From Rhizobium sp. P40RR-XXII (GTDB lineage Bacteria > Pseudomonadota > Alphaproteobacteria > Rhizobiales > Rhizobiaceae): a DNA stretch of 64,000 bases. The position numbers and the translations under genes were made by a program. Of this stretch, positions 34,307-41,335 are shown piece by piece (positions within the stretch are counted from its first letter, which is position 1; each line of letters begins with the position of its first letter). Location of the stretch: contig NZ_JABAII010000012.1 in the NCBI RefSeq assembly GCF_012641405.1, positions 1 through 64,000 on the forward strand, given 5' to 3'. Below the pieces are notes generated by a model. It ran no database searches and was not told where the DNA came from. It worked only from the letters and a program-made list of their open reading frames with translations.

Positions 34307-35674
34307 ATGCCAGATACGTCCAACCGCTCCAATCTCGCCGCCCTCGATGCCGCCCATCACCTCCATCCCTTCGCGGACATGAAGAAGTTGAACGCGGACG
34401 GCGCGCGCGTCATTCAGCGGGGCGAGGGTGTCTATATTTTCGACGCAGAAGGGCGGAAGTATCTGGATGGGTTTGCCGGCCTCTGGTGCGTCAACATCGG
34501 CTACGGCCGCACTGAAATCGCCGATGCTGTTTCCAGGCAGATGAACGAGCTGCCCTATTACAACACCTTCTTCGGCACCACGACCACACCGGCGACGCTT
34601 CTCGCCGAAAAGGTCTGCGCCCATGCCGGGCCGCAATTCAACCATGTGTTCTTCACCAATTCCGGTTCCGAGGCCAACGATACCTGGTTCCGCATGGCCA
34701 GGGTCTATTGGGGCGCCATGGGTAAGCCGACGAAGAAAACCATCATTGCCCGCAGGAACGGTTATCACGGCTCGACCGTCGCCGGCGCCAGCATGGGCGG
34801 CATGAAATATATGCATGAACAGGGGGATCTGCCGATCCCGGGCGTCGTCCATATCGGCCAGCCCTATTGGTATGGCGAGGGCGGCGATCTGTCGCCGGAG
34901 GACTTTGGCCTCAAGATTGCGCGCGAACTCGAGGCGAAGATCGACGAGCTGGGCGAGGATAATATCGCGGCCTTCATCGCCGAGCCGGTGCAGGGCGCCG
35001 GCGGCGTCATCATCCCGCCATCGACCTATTGGCCGGAGATCTCGCGTATCTGCAAGGCGAGGAACATTCTGCTCGTCTGCGATGAAGTCATCTGCGGCTT
35101 TGGCCGTCTCGGCGCATGGTTCGGCCATCAGGATTTCGGTGTCGAACCCGATCTCGCGCCGATCGCCAAGGGCCTGTCGTCAGGCTACCTGCCGATCGGC
35201 GGCGTGCTTGTGAGCGATCGTATCGCCGACGTGCTGATCAATGAAGTCGGCGAATTCAACCACGGTTTCACCTATTCCGGCCACCCGGTCTGCGCGGCCG
35301 CCGCTCTCGAAAACCTCAGGATCATCGAGGAGGAAGGACTGGTGGAGCGCGTGCGCGACGACATCGGCCCTTACTTCGCCAAAGCCTGGGGCAGCCTTGC
35401 CGATCACGACATGGTTGGCGAAGCGGTCAGCATCGGCTTGATGGGGGCATTGCAGCTTGCCGCCGACAAATCGACCCGCCGCCGCTTCGAAAAGCCGGAC
35501 GCAATAGGTGCGGCAGTGCGCAACCATGCCCTGGCGAACGGCCTGGTGCTGCGCGCCACCGGCGATCGCATGCTGGCCTCGCCGCCGCTCGTCATCAGCC
35601 ATGAGGAAGTGGATGCGATGGTGCGCATCGCGCGCGACGCTCTCGATGCCGTCTGGACGGACGTGAAATCGTAA
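34307..35674 (+). CDS. Class III pyridoxal-phosphate aminotransferase, putrescine/polyamine type (SpuC-like)
   Basis: A 455-residue aminotransferase of the omega-amino group. Its N terminus (HLHPFADMKKLN) and the VYIFDAEGRKYLDGFAGLWC strand are typical of SpuC and beta-alanine:pyruvate aminotransferases. The PLP region contains SGSEANDTWFR, the DEVICGFGRLG aspartate and the Schiff-base lysine in PIAKGLSSGYLPIG. The length is standard. It lies divergent from the glutamine synthetase-like gene across a repeat. Together they suggest polyamine degradation, although no transporter or dehydrogenase accompanies them. It ends next to the reading frame of the convergent NUDIX gene. Confidence 0.87.
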   Translation: MPDTSNRSNLAALDAAHHLHPFADMKKLNADGARVIQRGEGVYIFDAEGRKYLDGFAGLWCVNIGYGRTEIADAVSRQMNELPYYNTFFGTTTTPATLLAEKVCAHAGPQFNHVFFTNSGSEANDTWFRMARVYWGAMGKPTKKTIIARRNGYHGSTVAGASMGGMKYMHEQGDLPIPGVVHIGQPYWYGEGGDLSPEDFGLKIARELEAKIDELGEDNIAAFIAEPVQGAGGVIIPPSTYWPEISRICKARNILLVCDEVICGFGRLGAWFGHQDFGVEPDLAPIAKGLSSGYLPIGGVLVSDRIADVLINEVGEFNHGFTYSGHPVCAAAALENLRIIEEEGLVERVRDDIGPYFAKAWGSLADHDMVGEAVSIGLMGALQLAADKSTRRRFEKPDAIGAAVRNHALANGLVLRATGDRMLASPPLVISHEEVDAMVRIARDALDAVWTDVKS

Positions 35675-35763
35675 CTAGAGCTTGGCCGTTGGTGCCGGTA
35701 CTTCCCATTTGCCCGCCTTGTGAAGGGCAAGCGTCAGCGCGGCGACATGGATCATCTGGATCA
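35675..35763 (-). pseudogene. Out-of-frame coding tail of the NUDIX gene
   Basis: One frame over from the NUDIX stop, the minus strand continues MIQMIHVAALTLALHKAGKW, then a 10-residue end, to a TAG at 35675, immediately next to the aminotransferase stop. The in-frame gene ends GAG GGG AAA TGA; adding one G to the run of four would join the two frames. It looks like a one-base deletion (or sequencing error). Confidence 0.7.
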
Positions 35764-36294
35764 TTTCCCCTCCAGCGCCAGCTCGATCGCCTGCCGGATC
35801 GGCATGCGGATCAGGCGGATGCGCTCGGTCGGGTCATCTGCCGGCTTGGCGGCTAGTTCGACATTGCGGGCAATAACGATATGCGCGAGATTGGTGTGCG
35901 TGGCCGGATTGGGCGCAAGCTTGCCGACATACTCCCAATCGCGGGAGGAAAGACCGGTTTCCTCGCGCAGCTCCCGCGCCGCCGCCTCGACCGGGCTTGC
36001 ATCGCTCGCATCCATGGCCCCACCGGGAAGCTCGAGCGCCACAACGCCCAATCCGTGACGATACTGCTGAACGAGATAGATGTGATCCTCGGCATCGAGC
36101 GCGATGATCTCGACCCAATCGGGATATTCCAGCACGTAAAAGGGCGCAATCTCCGTGCCCTCCGCCGTCACGCAGGTGTCGGCGCGGACTTTCAGCCAGC
36201 GATCATGAACCAGATGCGTTGAGTTCGTCGTCCGCCAGGGCGGAAGATCCGCGGTGTCGGATAGAAGGCTGGCGATCTCGTCTTTCGGGCTCAC
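35761..36294 (-). CDS. NUDIX hydrolase, ADP-ribose pyrophosphatase type, 3'-truncated by a frameshift
   Basis: A 177-residue reading that carries the NUDIX box: GGAMDASDASPVEAAARELREETGLSS begins near residue 91 (G-x5-E-x7-REUxEE-x-GU pattern, core REEETG-like sequence RELREETG). It would hydrolyse nucleoside diphosphate-linked compounds such as ADP-ribose. The N-terminal half matches the ADPRase family, with YPDWVEIIALDAE. The protein ends abruptly at EGK, while a coding-quality tail of about 28 residues continues in the next frame, so a full-length ancestor of about 205 residues is likely. The truncation lies after the catalytic box. Confidence 0.85.
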   Translation of the reverse strand: MSPKDEIASLLSDTADLPPWRTTNSTHLVHDRWLKVRADTCVTAEGTEIAPFYVLEYPDWVEIIALDAEDHIYLVQQYRHGLGVVALELPGGAMDASDASPVEAAARELREETGLSSRDWEYVGKLAPNPATHTNLAHIVIARNVELAAKPADDPTERIRLIRMPIRQAIELALEGK

Positions 36295-36345
36295 GCGCGG
36301 TTCAGCTCCTGTTTCGGATGGGTCCGGGCATAGGTGAGAGATGCC

Positions 36346-36397
36346 TAGAGCATGATGCCGAAAAGTGTAGGCGGTTTTCGGACGACATCACGCTCTA
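36346..36397. repeat. Rhizobial intergenic palindrome, TAGAGC-GATG type
   Basis: TAGAGCATGATGCCGAAAA pairs imperfectly with TTTTCGGACGACATCACGC plus TCTA across a 6-12 base loop. It is a different family from the RIME modules at 2276 and 54668 but shares the AGAGC ends and the GGTTTTCGG core. Confidence 0.65.
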
Positions 36398-36408
36398 CTT
36401 CTTTGATT

Positions 36409-36461
36409 CTAGAGCGGATTCAGATTTTAGGTCGAACAGACCTAAAATCATCCGGCTCTAG
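36409..36461. repeat. Long palindrome overlapping the glycosyltransferase stop
   Basis: CTAGAGCGGATTCAGATTTTAGGT pairs with its near-complement ending in TCTAG. The 3' arm contains the TAG stop of the glycosyltransferase gene, so on the minus strand it may act as terminator. Confidence 0.6.
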
Positions 36462-37480
36462 GCATCCTGATGATTACGGTCGAAGATCTTGCGCACGATG
36501 TAGTTCGGCGAGAGATCGTCGCGATAATAGATGCGCGCGATCATTTCGGCGAGAATGCCCGTGGTGATCATCTGCACCGACGACAGGAGCAGCACGACGC
36601 CGACCATCAGCAGCGGACGGCTGCCGATATCGTCGCCGAAGATGAACTTGTCGATGAAGAGCCAGAGCAGGATCAGGGCGGCGAGCGCGCCGAGCCCGAG
36701 CCCGAGCGAGCCGAAGAAATGCCCTGGCCGCGCCTTGTAGCGCATGAAGAACATCACCGACAGCAAATCGAGAATAACGCGGAAGGTGCGGGAAATCCCG
36801 TATTTCGACGTGCCGTGCTGGCGGGCGTGATGGGTAACGGGGACTTCGCCGATGCGCGAGCTTGGTACGACGCCGGCGACCCAGGCAGGAATGAAGCGGT
36901 GCATCTCGCCCATCAGCTTCACCTGCTTGATGATCGAAGCGCGATAGATCTTCAAGCTGCAGCCATAGTCGTGCAGCTTCACGCCGGTGATGCGGCCGAT
37001 CAGGTAGTTGGCGCACCAGGAGGGGATCTTGCGCAGAAGCAGCCCGTCCTGACGGTTCTTGCGCCAGCCGACGAGCAGGTCGAGCTGCCGCCGTTCCAGC
37101 TCCTCGACCATCGAGGGGATATCCTTCGGGTCGTTCTGCAGATCGCCGTCCATGGTGGCGATCAGGCGGCCGTTGGCCGCATCGATGCCGGCCTGCATGG
37201 CGGCCGTCTGACCGAAATTGCGCTGAAGCTCAACGATGCGCAGCGTCAGCCCGTCGTGCGAAAGTGAGCGGCGCGCGTTTGCCAGCGTCGCATCCGTGCT
37301 GCCGTCATCGACCAGGATCAGTTCCCAGGATTTGGCAAAGCTCGTCATGGCGGAACAGATGCGCTCGATCAGCGGTCCGACGCTTTCTTCCTCGTTGAAG
37401 ACGGGCACGACCAGCGAAAGCTCGAGGGGGCTTGCCGTATCGGCCTGGGGGAGGGTCGACTCTGCCGTTGTCTGCAACAC
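36458..37480 (-). CDS. Family 2 glycosyltransferase, polyprenol-phosphate glycosyltransferase (GtrB/ArnC type)
   Basis: A 340-residue GT-A enzyme that would transfer a sugar from a nucleotide donor to undecaprenyl phosphate at the cytoplasmic face. It has LSLVVPVFNEEESV near the N terminus, the DDGSTDATL motif, MDGDLQNDPKDIP with the metal-binding DxD, and QHGTSKYGISRTFRVI. Two C-terminal membrane spans (about 245-300) match GtrB/ArnC. It is divergent from a flippase-like UPF0104 protein, a common pairing of glycolipid synthesis and translocation genes. The sugar is not identifiable. Confidence 0.92.
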   Translation of the reverse strand: MLQTTAESTLPQADTASPLELSLVVPVFNEEESVGPLIERICSAMTSFAKSWELILVDDGSTDATLANARRSLSHDGLTLRIVELQRNFGQTAAMQAGIDAANGRLIATMDGDLQNDPKDIPSMVEELERRQLDLLVGWRKNRQDGLLLRKIPSWCANYLIGRITGVKLHDYGCSLKIYRASIIKQVKLMGEMHRFIPAWVAGVVPSSRIGEVPVTHHARQHGTSKYGISRTFRVILDLLSVMFFMRYKARPGHFFGSLGLGLGALAALILLWLFIDKFIFGDDIGSRPLLMVGVVLLLSSVQMITTGILAEMIARIYYRDDLSPNYIVRKIFDRNHQDA

Positions 37481-37572
37481 TTCTTTCTCCTAAAAGACCG
37501 GCAGTACCTGCCGGACGAAACGAGCGAGAAGTCCGGTTTCAGCTTCCGCTCGCCTTTGGGTGCCCTAACTAC

Positions 37573-38532
37573 ATGAAGACTCCGACGGTTGCCAGCCGAC
37601 AGAATTGGTTTATTCGCAACCGAATGACGCTGCTGACGCTCGCCGTCGTCCTTGCTTATGCCGGCTTCATCGAATGGTTCTGGGGCTGGAGTTCCATCCT
37701 GGCGCAATGGGCCAAGGTCGGCGCCTTGCCGATCCTTCTCGCCCTGGTGCTTCTGACAGGCACTTACTTCCTGCGCACCTGGCGCATCTACGACTATTTC
37801 CCGAAGGAAACCGCAGGCCATTTTGCGGCGTTGTTCCGCGTCACGCAGGTTCATAATCTGCTGAACATCATGATGCCGTTCCGCACCGGCGAGACCAGTT
37901 TCCCGGTACTGATGCGCTCGGAATTCGGCATTCCGCTGGCGCGTGGAACCTCGGCGCTGTTCGTCATGCGGCTGCTCGACCTGCATGCGCTGCTGGCAGC
38001 CGCAGGCATCGGCCTTGCGCTTGCCGCGCCCTATCATGTCCTGGCCTGGATCGCATGGGGTGCTTTCCTGCTGCTGCCCGTTGTGGGCTTTGCTTCCCGC
38101 CGGCCGCTGATCCGCCTTGCGGCCCACATCCTGCCGAAGAAGGCGCAAGGTCTGGTCCACGAGCTGGAACGCGGCTTGCCGATCGATATCGGCGCTTTTG
38201 CGCGCGCCTGGCTGACGACGGTGGTCAATTGGCTGGTAAAGGTCGTCGTCCTTGCCTGGGCGCTCGGCCTCATGAACGTCACCCCGCTTTCGGCAAGCTT
38301 CGGCGGCGCACTCGGCGGTGAACTGTCGTCCGTCCTGCCTGTGCATGCGCCGGGTGGTGTGGGCACTTATCCGGCCGGCATCACCGCCGGAGCCATGGCC
38401 TTCGGTGCCTCGGGCGAGAAGGCGGCGATTGAAAATCTCGCCCAGGCCAGCATCAATGCCCACCTGCTGATCGTCGTTTCGGCGCTGACGGGGACCGCGA
38501 TCGGATTGCTGGTCTCGCGCAAGCGGCACTGA
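37573..38532 (+). CDS. Lysylphosphatidylglycerol synthase TM region-like membrane protein (UPF0104 family)
   Basis: A 319-residue protein with eight or nine predicted membrane spans, of the UPF0104/LPG_synthase_TM family related to AglD and the transmembrane half of MprF. It has NRMTLLTLAVVLAYAGFIEW, the conserved RTGETSFPVLMR motif between spans, and PVHAPGGVGTYPAG near the end. The family moves or processes lipid-linked substrates, and its pairing with a divergent polyprenol-phosphate glycosyltransferase suits such a role. ATG 37573 is used; no soluble catalytic domain is present, and an upstream reading to 37432 overlaps the divergent gene and is unlikely. Confidence 0.85.
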   Translation: MKTPTVASRQNWFIRNRMTLLTLAVVLAYAGFIEWFWGWSSILAQWAKVGALPILLALVLLTGTYFLRTWRIYDYFPKETAGHFAALFRVTQVHNLLNIMMPFRTGETSFPVLMRSEFGIPLARGTSALFVMRLLDLHALLAAAGIGLALAAPYHVLAWIAWGAFLLLPVVGFASRRPLIRLAAHILPKKAQGLVHELERGLPIDIGAFARAWLTTVVNWLVKVVVLAWALGLMNVTPLSASFGGALGGELSSVLPVHAPGGVGTYPAGITAGAMAFGASGEKAAIENLAQASINAHLLIVVSALTGTAIGLLVSRKRH

Positions 38533-38537
38533 CCCCG

Positions 38538-39785
38538 CTATTGCAGCGTCTTGCCCGCAAGCTCGGTCAACCGCTTGCGCAGGAATGCCTGCTCCGGCGC
38601 CTGGTGACACAGCGAAAGTGCCATTTCATAAGATTGCCGCGCCTCGTCCGACCGTCCGAGCTGCCTGAGGAAATCGGCCTTCGCGGCATGAGTGAGGTGA
38701 TACCGCGCCATGCGCTCCTCCTGCAGCAGCCCATCGACGATGGAAAGTGCCGCTGCCGGACCGTCGCACATGGAGATGGCGACCGCTCGATTGAGCTCGA
38801 TCACCGGGGAGGGGCTCGCCGTCAGCAGCAGGTCGTAGAGCATCACGAGCTTTCGCCAGTCGGTATCATCAGTGGTCACAGCGCGGGCATGTTCCGCCGC
38901 AATCGCGGCCTGCAACGCATAGCTGCCGACGCTTTCGGCCGCCATCGCTCTTGCCGACAGTGTCAGGCCTTCGCGGATCTGGCCGCTATCCCAAAGCGCG
39001 CGATCCTGATCGACAAGCAGCACCAGATCGCCGGCGGCATTGGTGCGGGCAAGCCGGCGCGAATCCTGCAGCAGCATGATCGCAAGCAATCCTTCGACCT
39101 CCGGATCCGGCAATAGCTGCAGCAGGAGCCTGCCGAGGCGAATGGCTTCGGCCGCAAGGTCGGCACGGACGATCGCCGAGCCTGATGATGCCGAATAGCC
39201 CTCGTTGAAGACGAGGTAGATGACATGCAGCACCTGTGCCAGACGCTCCGGCAGCTCCGTCTTGCCAGGCACTTCATAGGGAATATGGGCGGCGCGGATG
39301 CGGTTCTTGGCCCGGACGATGCGCTGGGCGACGGTCGGTGCCGGGATCAGGAAAGCATGGGCGATCTCTTCCGTCGTCAGGCCGCAGACCTCGCGTAGCG
39401 CCATCGCCATGCGCGCCTCGGAGGCAATAAGCGGATGGCAGCAGGTGAAGATCAGCCGCAGCATGTCGTCTTCGATCTCTTCGTTTTCTGCGATTTCCAT
39501 CGCCTCTCCCTCCGGATAAAGGCTGTCTGTAATGTCCGGGCGGGACGCGTCGAAGCGCGTCCGGCGCCGGATATGATCGATGGCGCGGAAGCGGCCGGCA
39601 GAGACGAGCCAGGCATAGGGATTGGCCGGGATCGTCTCGTCCGTCCATTGCTGCGCCGCCGCCGCGAAGGCATCGTGAAGCGCTTCCTCGGCGCGGTCGA
39701 AATCGCCGAGCAAACGGATCAGCGTTGCCAGCACGCGGCGCGAATGGCTGCGATAGATGCTGTCGATGGTCTGGTTCAGCGACAC
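38538..39785 (-). CDS. ECF42-type RNA polymerase sigma factor with C-terminal TPR-like extension
   Basis: A 415-residue extracytoplasmic-function sigma factor. Sigma region 2 (about 15-85) contains DFDRAEEALHDAFAAAAQQW and the WLVSAGRFRAIDHIRRR promoter-melting segment. Sigma region 4 (about 120-165) has LREVCGLTTEEIAHAFLI and PAPTVAQRIVRAKNRIR. The remaining 250 residues are the helical extension characteristic of the ECF42 group, which regulates sigma activity in place of an anti-sigma factor. It starts at GTG 39785, one base past the DGPF stop with AGGAAGG upstream, so it is the last gene of the DGPF operon. No anti-sigma factor is encoded here. Confidence 0.92.
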   Translation of the reverse strand: MSLNQTIDSIYRSHSRRVLATLIRLLGDFDRAEEALHDAFAAAAQQWTDETIPANPYAWLVSAGRFRAIDHIRRRTRFDASRPDITDSLYPEGEAMEIAENEEIEDDMLRLIFTCCHPLIASEARMAMALREVCGLTTEEIAHAFLIPAPTVAQRIVRAKNRIRAAHIPYEVPGKTELPERLAQVLHVIYLVFNEGYSASSGSAIVRADLAAEAIRLGRLLLQLLPDPEVEGLLAIMLLQDSRRLARTNAAGDLVLLVDQDRALWDSGQIREGLTLSARAMAAESVGSYALQAAIAAEHARAVTTDDTDWRKLVMLYDLLLTASPSPVIELNRAVAISMCDGPAAALSIVDGLLQEERMARYHLTHAAKADFLRQLGRSDEARQSYEMALSLCHQAPEQAFLRKRLTELAGKTLQ

Positions 39786-39789
39786 GGCA

Positions 39790-40167
39790 TCAACCTTCCT
39801 CCGCCAGGTCTCCCCGAAGGGTCAGGATGCGCACCGGACGAATCTCGATGGTGCCGTAGCGCGCAGAGGGAATGCGTTTGGCGATCTCGGTTGCGCCATC
39901 CAGGTCGGGAGCATCGATGAGATAGAACCCGGCCAGATATTCCTTCGTCTCCACGAACGGCCCATCGGTCACCGAAAACGTATCGCCGTCGGGGCGGATG
40001 ACGATCGATTTGTTTCGGAGCTCCAGCGCATCCGAAACGATCAGCGTGCCGTCCTGCCGCAGGCCTTCGTCATAGACGAAATGCTCGCCGATCAGGTGGT
40101 TCATTTCGTTCGGCGTCAATCGTCCGTCGACATCGATGGACGTGTAGATCAGGCATAGAAACCGCAT
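39790..40167 (-). CDS. DGPF/YCII-domain protein 3
   Basis: A 125-residue YCII-related protein. The family signature VTDGPFVETKEYLAGF (residues about 75-90) contains the DGPF tetrapeptide, preceded by the MRFLCLIYT strand. The proteins are small ferredoxin-like-fold oligomers of unknown function, almost always next to an ECF42 sigma factor. RBS GGAGGG is upstream of ATG 40167. It is the third gene of the operon, 18 bases after the second DGPF gene and abutting the sigma factor. It lacks the catalytic His-Asp pair seen in some YCII enzymes as far as I can tell. Confidence 0.9.
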   Translation of the reverse strand: MRFLCLIYTSIDVDGRLTPNEMNHLIGEHFVYDEGLRQDGTLIVSDALELRNKSIVIRPDGDTFSVTDGPFVETKEYLAGFYLIDAPDLDGATEIAKRIPSARYGTIEIRPVRILTLRGDLAEEG

Positions 40168-40185
40168 GTCTTTTTCCCTCCGCAG

Positions 40186-40548
40186 CTACTCGTCCGGAAA
40201 GCGGATGTCGAAGGCCGCACGAACCTCGATCATGCCGTAGCGCGCGACGGGGAAGGTAGCAGCGATATCAGTTGCTTCCTTGATATCCCGCGCCTCGATC
40301 AGCACGAAGCCGCCCAGATGCTCCTTGATCTCGGCGAAAGGGCCGTCGGTGACGATGGCGTCGCCCTTGCGCACCCGGACCGTTCTGGCGGTCTCTGGCT
40401 CGCGCAAGGCATTGGCGACGATGAGATGGCCGCTCTCGCGCAGCCGGTTGTCGTTGTCGATCGAATCCTGTGTCAGCTTTCGCCCTTCCTCTTCGGAAAG
40501 CTTGGCGATCTCGTCACTTTCGAACCACACTTGGCAAAGGAATTTCAT
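40186..40548 (-). CDS. DGPF/YCII-domain protein 2
   Basis: A 120-residue YCII-family protein with MKFLCQVWFESDEIAKLS at the N terminus and VTDGPFAEIKEHLGGF (about 70-85). It is more like DGPF protein 1 than protein 3 in its KFLCQVWF opening. ATG 40548 is chosen (GAGGAG about eight bases before) over an in-frame start at 40566. It is translationally close to its neighbours: the stop of protein 1 lies 10 bases upstream. Function unknown; probably acts with the sigma factor. Confidence 0.9.
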   Translation of the reverse strand: MKFLCQVWFESDEIAKLSEEEGRKLTQDSIDNDNRLRESGHLIVANALREPETARTVRVRKGDAIVTDGPFAEIKEHLGGFVLIEARDIKEATDIAATFPVARYGMIEVRAAFDIRFPDE

Positions 40549-40558
40549 CTGAGCCTCC

Positions 40559-40918
40559 TCAAACATCAGGGCCGAAGGAATAGATCGGCCGCACCTCTAT
40601 GCTGCCGAGCTTGGCGAGCGGGATGCCGGCGGCGACACGGATCGCATCGTTCAGGTCTTTCGCTTCGATCAGGATGAAGCCGCCGAGATATTCCTTGGTT
40701 TCGATGAAGGGGCCGTCGGTCACCGATGTCTCGCCGTTGCGGACCCGCACCGTCACGGCCGAGCTGGGTGATTGCAGCGCCTCCGCATGGATCATGTGGC
40801 CGCTTGCCATCAGATCGCGGTCATAGCCGAGCGAATCCGCATCGAGCTTGCGTTTTTCCTCTTTGGTCATGAGATCGAGCCTCGTGCCATCGAACCAGAC
40901 TTGGCAGAGATATTTCAT
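40559..40918 (-). CDS. DGPF/YCII-domain protein 1, first gene of the ECF42 operon
   Basis: A 119-residue YCII-family protein beginning MKYLCQVWFDGTRLDL with the signature VTDGPFIETKEYLGGF. ATG 40918 follows GAGGAG. The upstream reading to 41002 contains the promoter and is rejected. The promoter TGTCGA-N17-CGTC lies 37-63 bases before the start, giving a leader of about 30 bases. It heads the four-gene transcript DGPF1-DGPF2-DGPF3-sigma. Confidence 0.9.
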   Translation of the reverse strand: MKYLCQVWFDGTRLDLMTKEEKRKLDADSLGYDRDLMASGHMIHAEALQSPSSAVTVRVRNGETSVTDGPFIETKEYLGGFILIEAKDLNDAIRVAAGIPLAKLGSIEVRPIYSFGPDV

Positions 40919-40954
40919 CACAGCGTCTCCTCTTTCAATTTGCTGACAGCCATA

Positions 40955-40981
40955 GACGAGCGGCTGCCAAGCAAATCGACA
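40955..40981 (-). promoter_or_regulatory. ECF42-type promoter for the DGPF-sigma operon
   Basis: On the minus strand TGTCGA (40981-40976), 17 bases, then CGTC (40958-40955). I recall the ECF42 consensus as TGTCGA at -35 and CGA/TC at -10. The spacing equals that of the divergent promoter next to it. Confidence 0.75.
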
Positions 40982-41015
40982 TCCCGATCCGCAGCATGAC
41001 AAAATTTTTTGGCTC

Positions 41016-41042
41016 TGTCGAAAAAGGCGATCGCCGGTCGAC
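41016..41042 (+). promoter_or_regulatory. ECF42-type promoter for the small membrane protein gene
   Basis: TGTCGA (41016-41021), 17 bases, then CGAC (41039-41042): the same -35/-10 motif and spacing as the divergent operon promoter. It lies 32 bases before ATG 41074. Confidence 0.75.
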
Positions 41043-41073
41043 CAGTTCCGTCATCTCAAAAGGAGAAACGGAC

Positions 41074-41304
41074 ATGTACAACCTGGAAGCAGCCCTCATC
41101 TATCACTGGCACAAGAAGACGCTGTCGGAGGAGGAGATACTGCAAATGTCAAATCCCCGCGAAGCGGTTCTTCGCACGGCGATCGGATTTGCCATTTTTG
41201 CCGCGATGATTCTTGGTCTGAATTTGTGGGCAACGCCAAACGACGAACGGCCGCAAGTGGCGGCCGTTTATCAGGCGCAATCGGTGTCAGCAGATAAGCA
41301 ATAG
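41074..41304 (+). CDS. Small membrane protein, candidate ECF42 regulon member
   Basis: A 76-residue protein starting MYNLEAALIYHWHKK, with AAAAGGAGA about ten bases before ATG 41074. It has one membrane span (about 34-52, VLRTAIGFAIFAAMILGLNLW), a charged amphipathic N-terminal segment (HKKTLSEEEILQMSNPRE) and a short periplasmic-type tail. It is not a recognised family. Its promoter matches the ECF42 consensus and mirrors that of the divergent DGPF operon, so it is probably switched on with it. Translation from an upstream start at 40996 is rejected because it would begin inside the promoter. Confidence 0.75.
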   Translation: MYNLEAALIYHWHKKTLSEEEILQMSNPREAVLRTAIGFAIFAAMILGLNLWATPNDERPQVAAVYQAQSVSADKQ

Positions 41305-41320
41305 GGCGAAGCCCCATTGC
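41298..41320. terminator. Weak terminator hairpin between the small membrane protein and amn
   Basis: GCAATAGGGC and GCCCCATTGC pair at nine of ten positions around a GAA loop. The small gene's TAG stop lies in the 5' arm. There is no clear T-run, so confidence is low. Confidence 0.4.
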
Positions 41321-41335
41321 CTCCTGGTGCGTGGT

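Noticed and set aside
35761..35775. Programmed -1 frameshift in the NUDIX gene
   Set aside because: The slippery stretch G-GGG-AAA is a poor match (A-site re-pairing to GAA fails at the first base) and no stimulatory structure is evident, so a one-base deletion or sequencing error is simpler.
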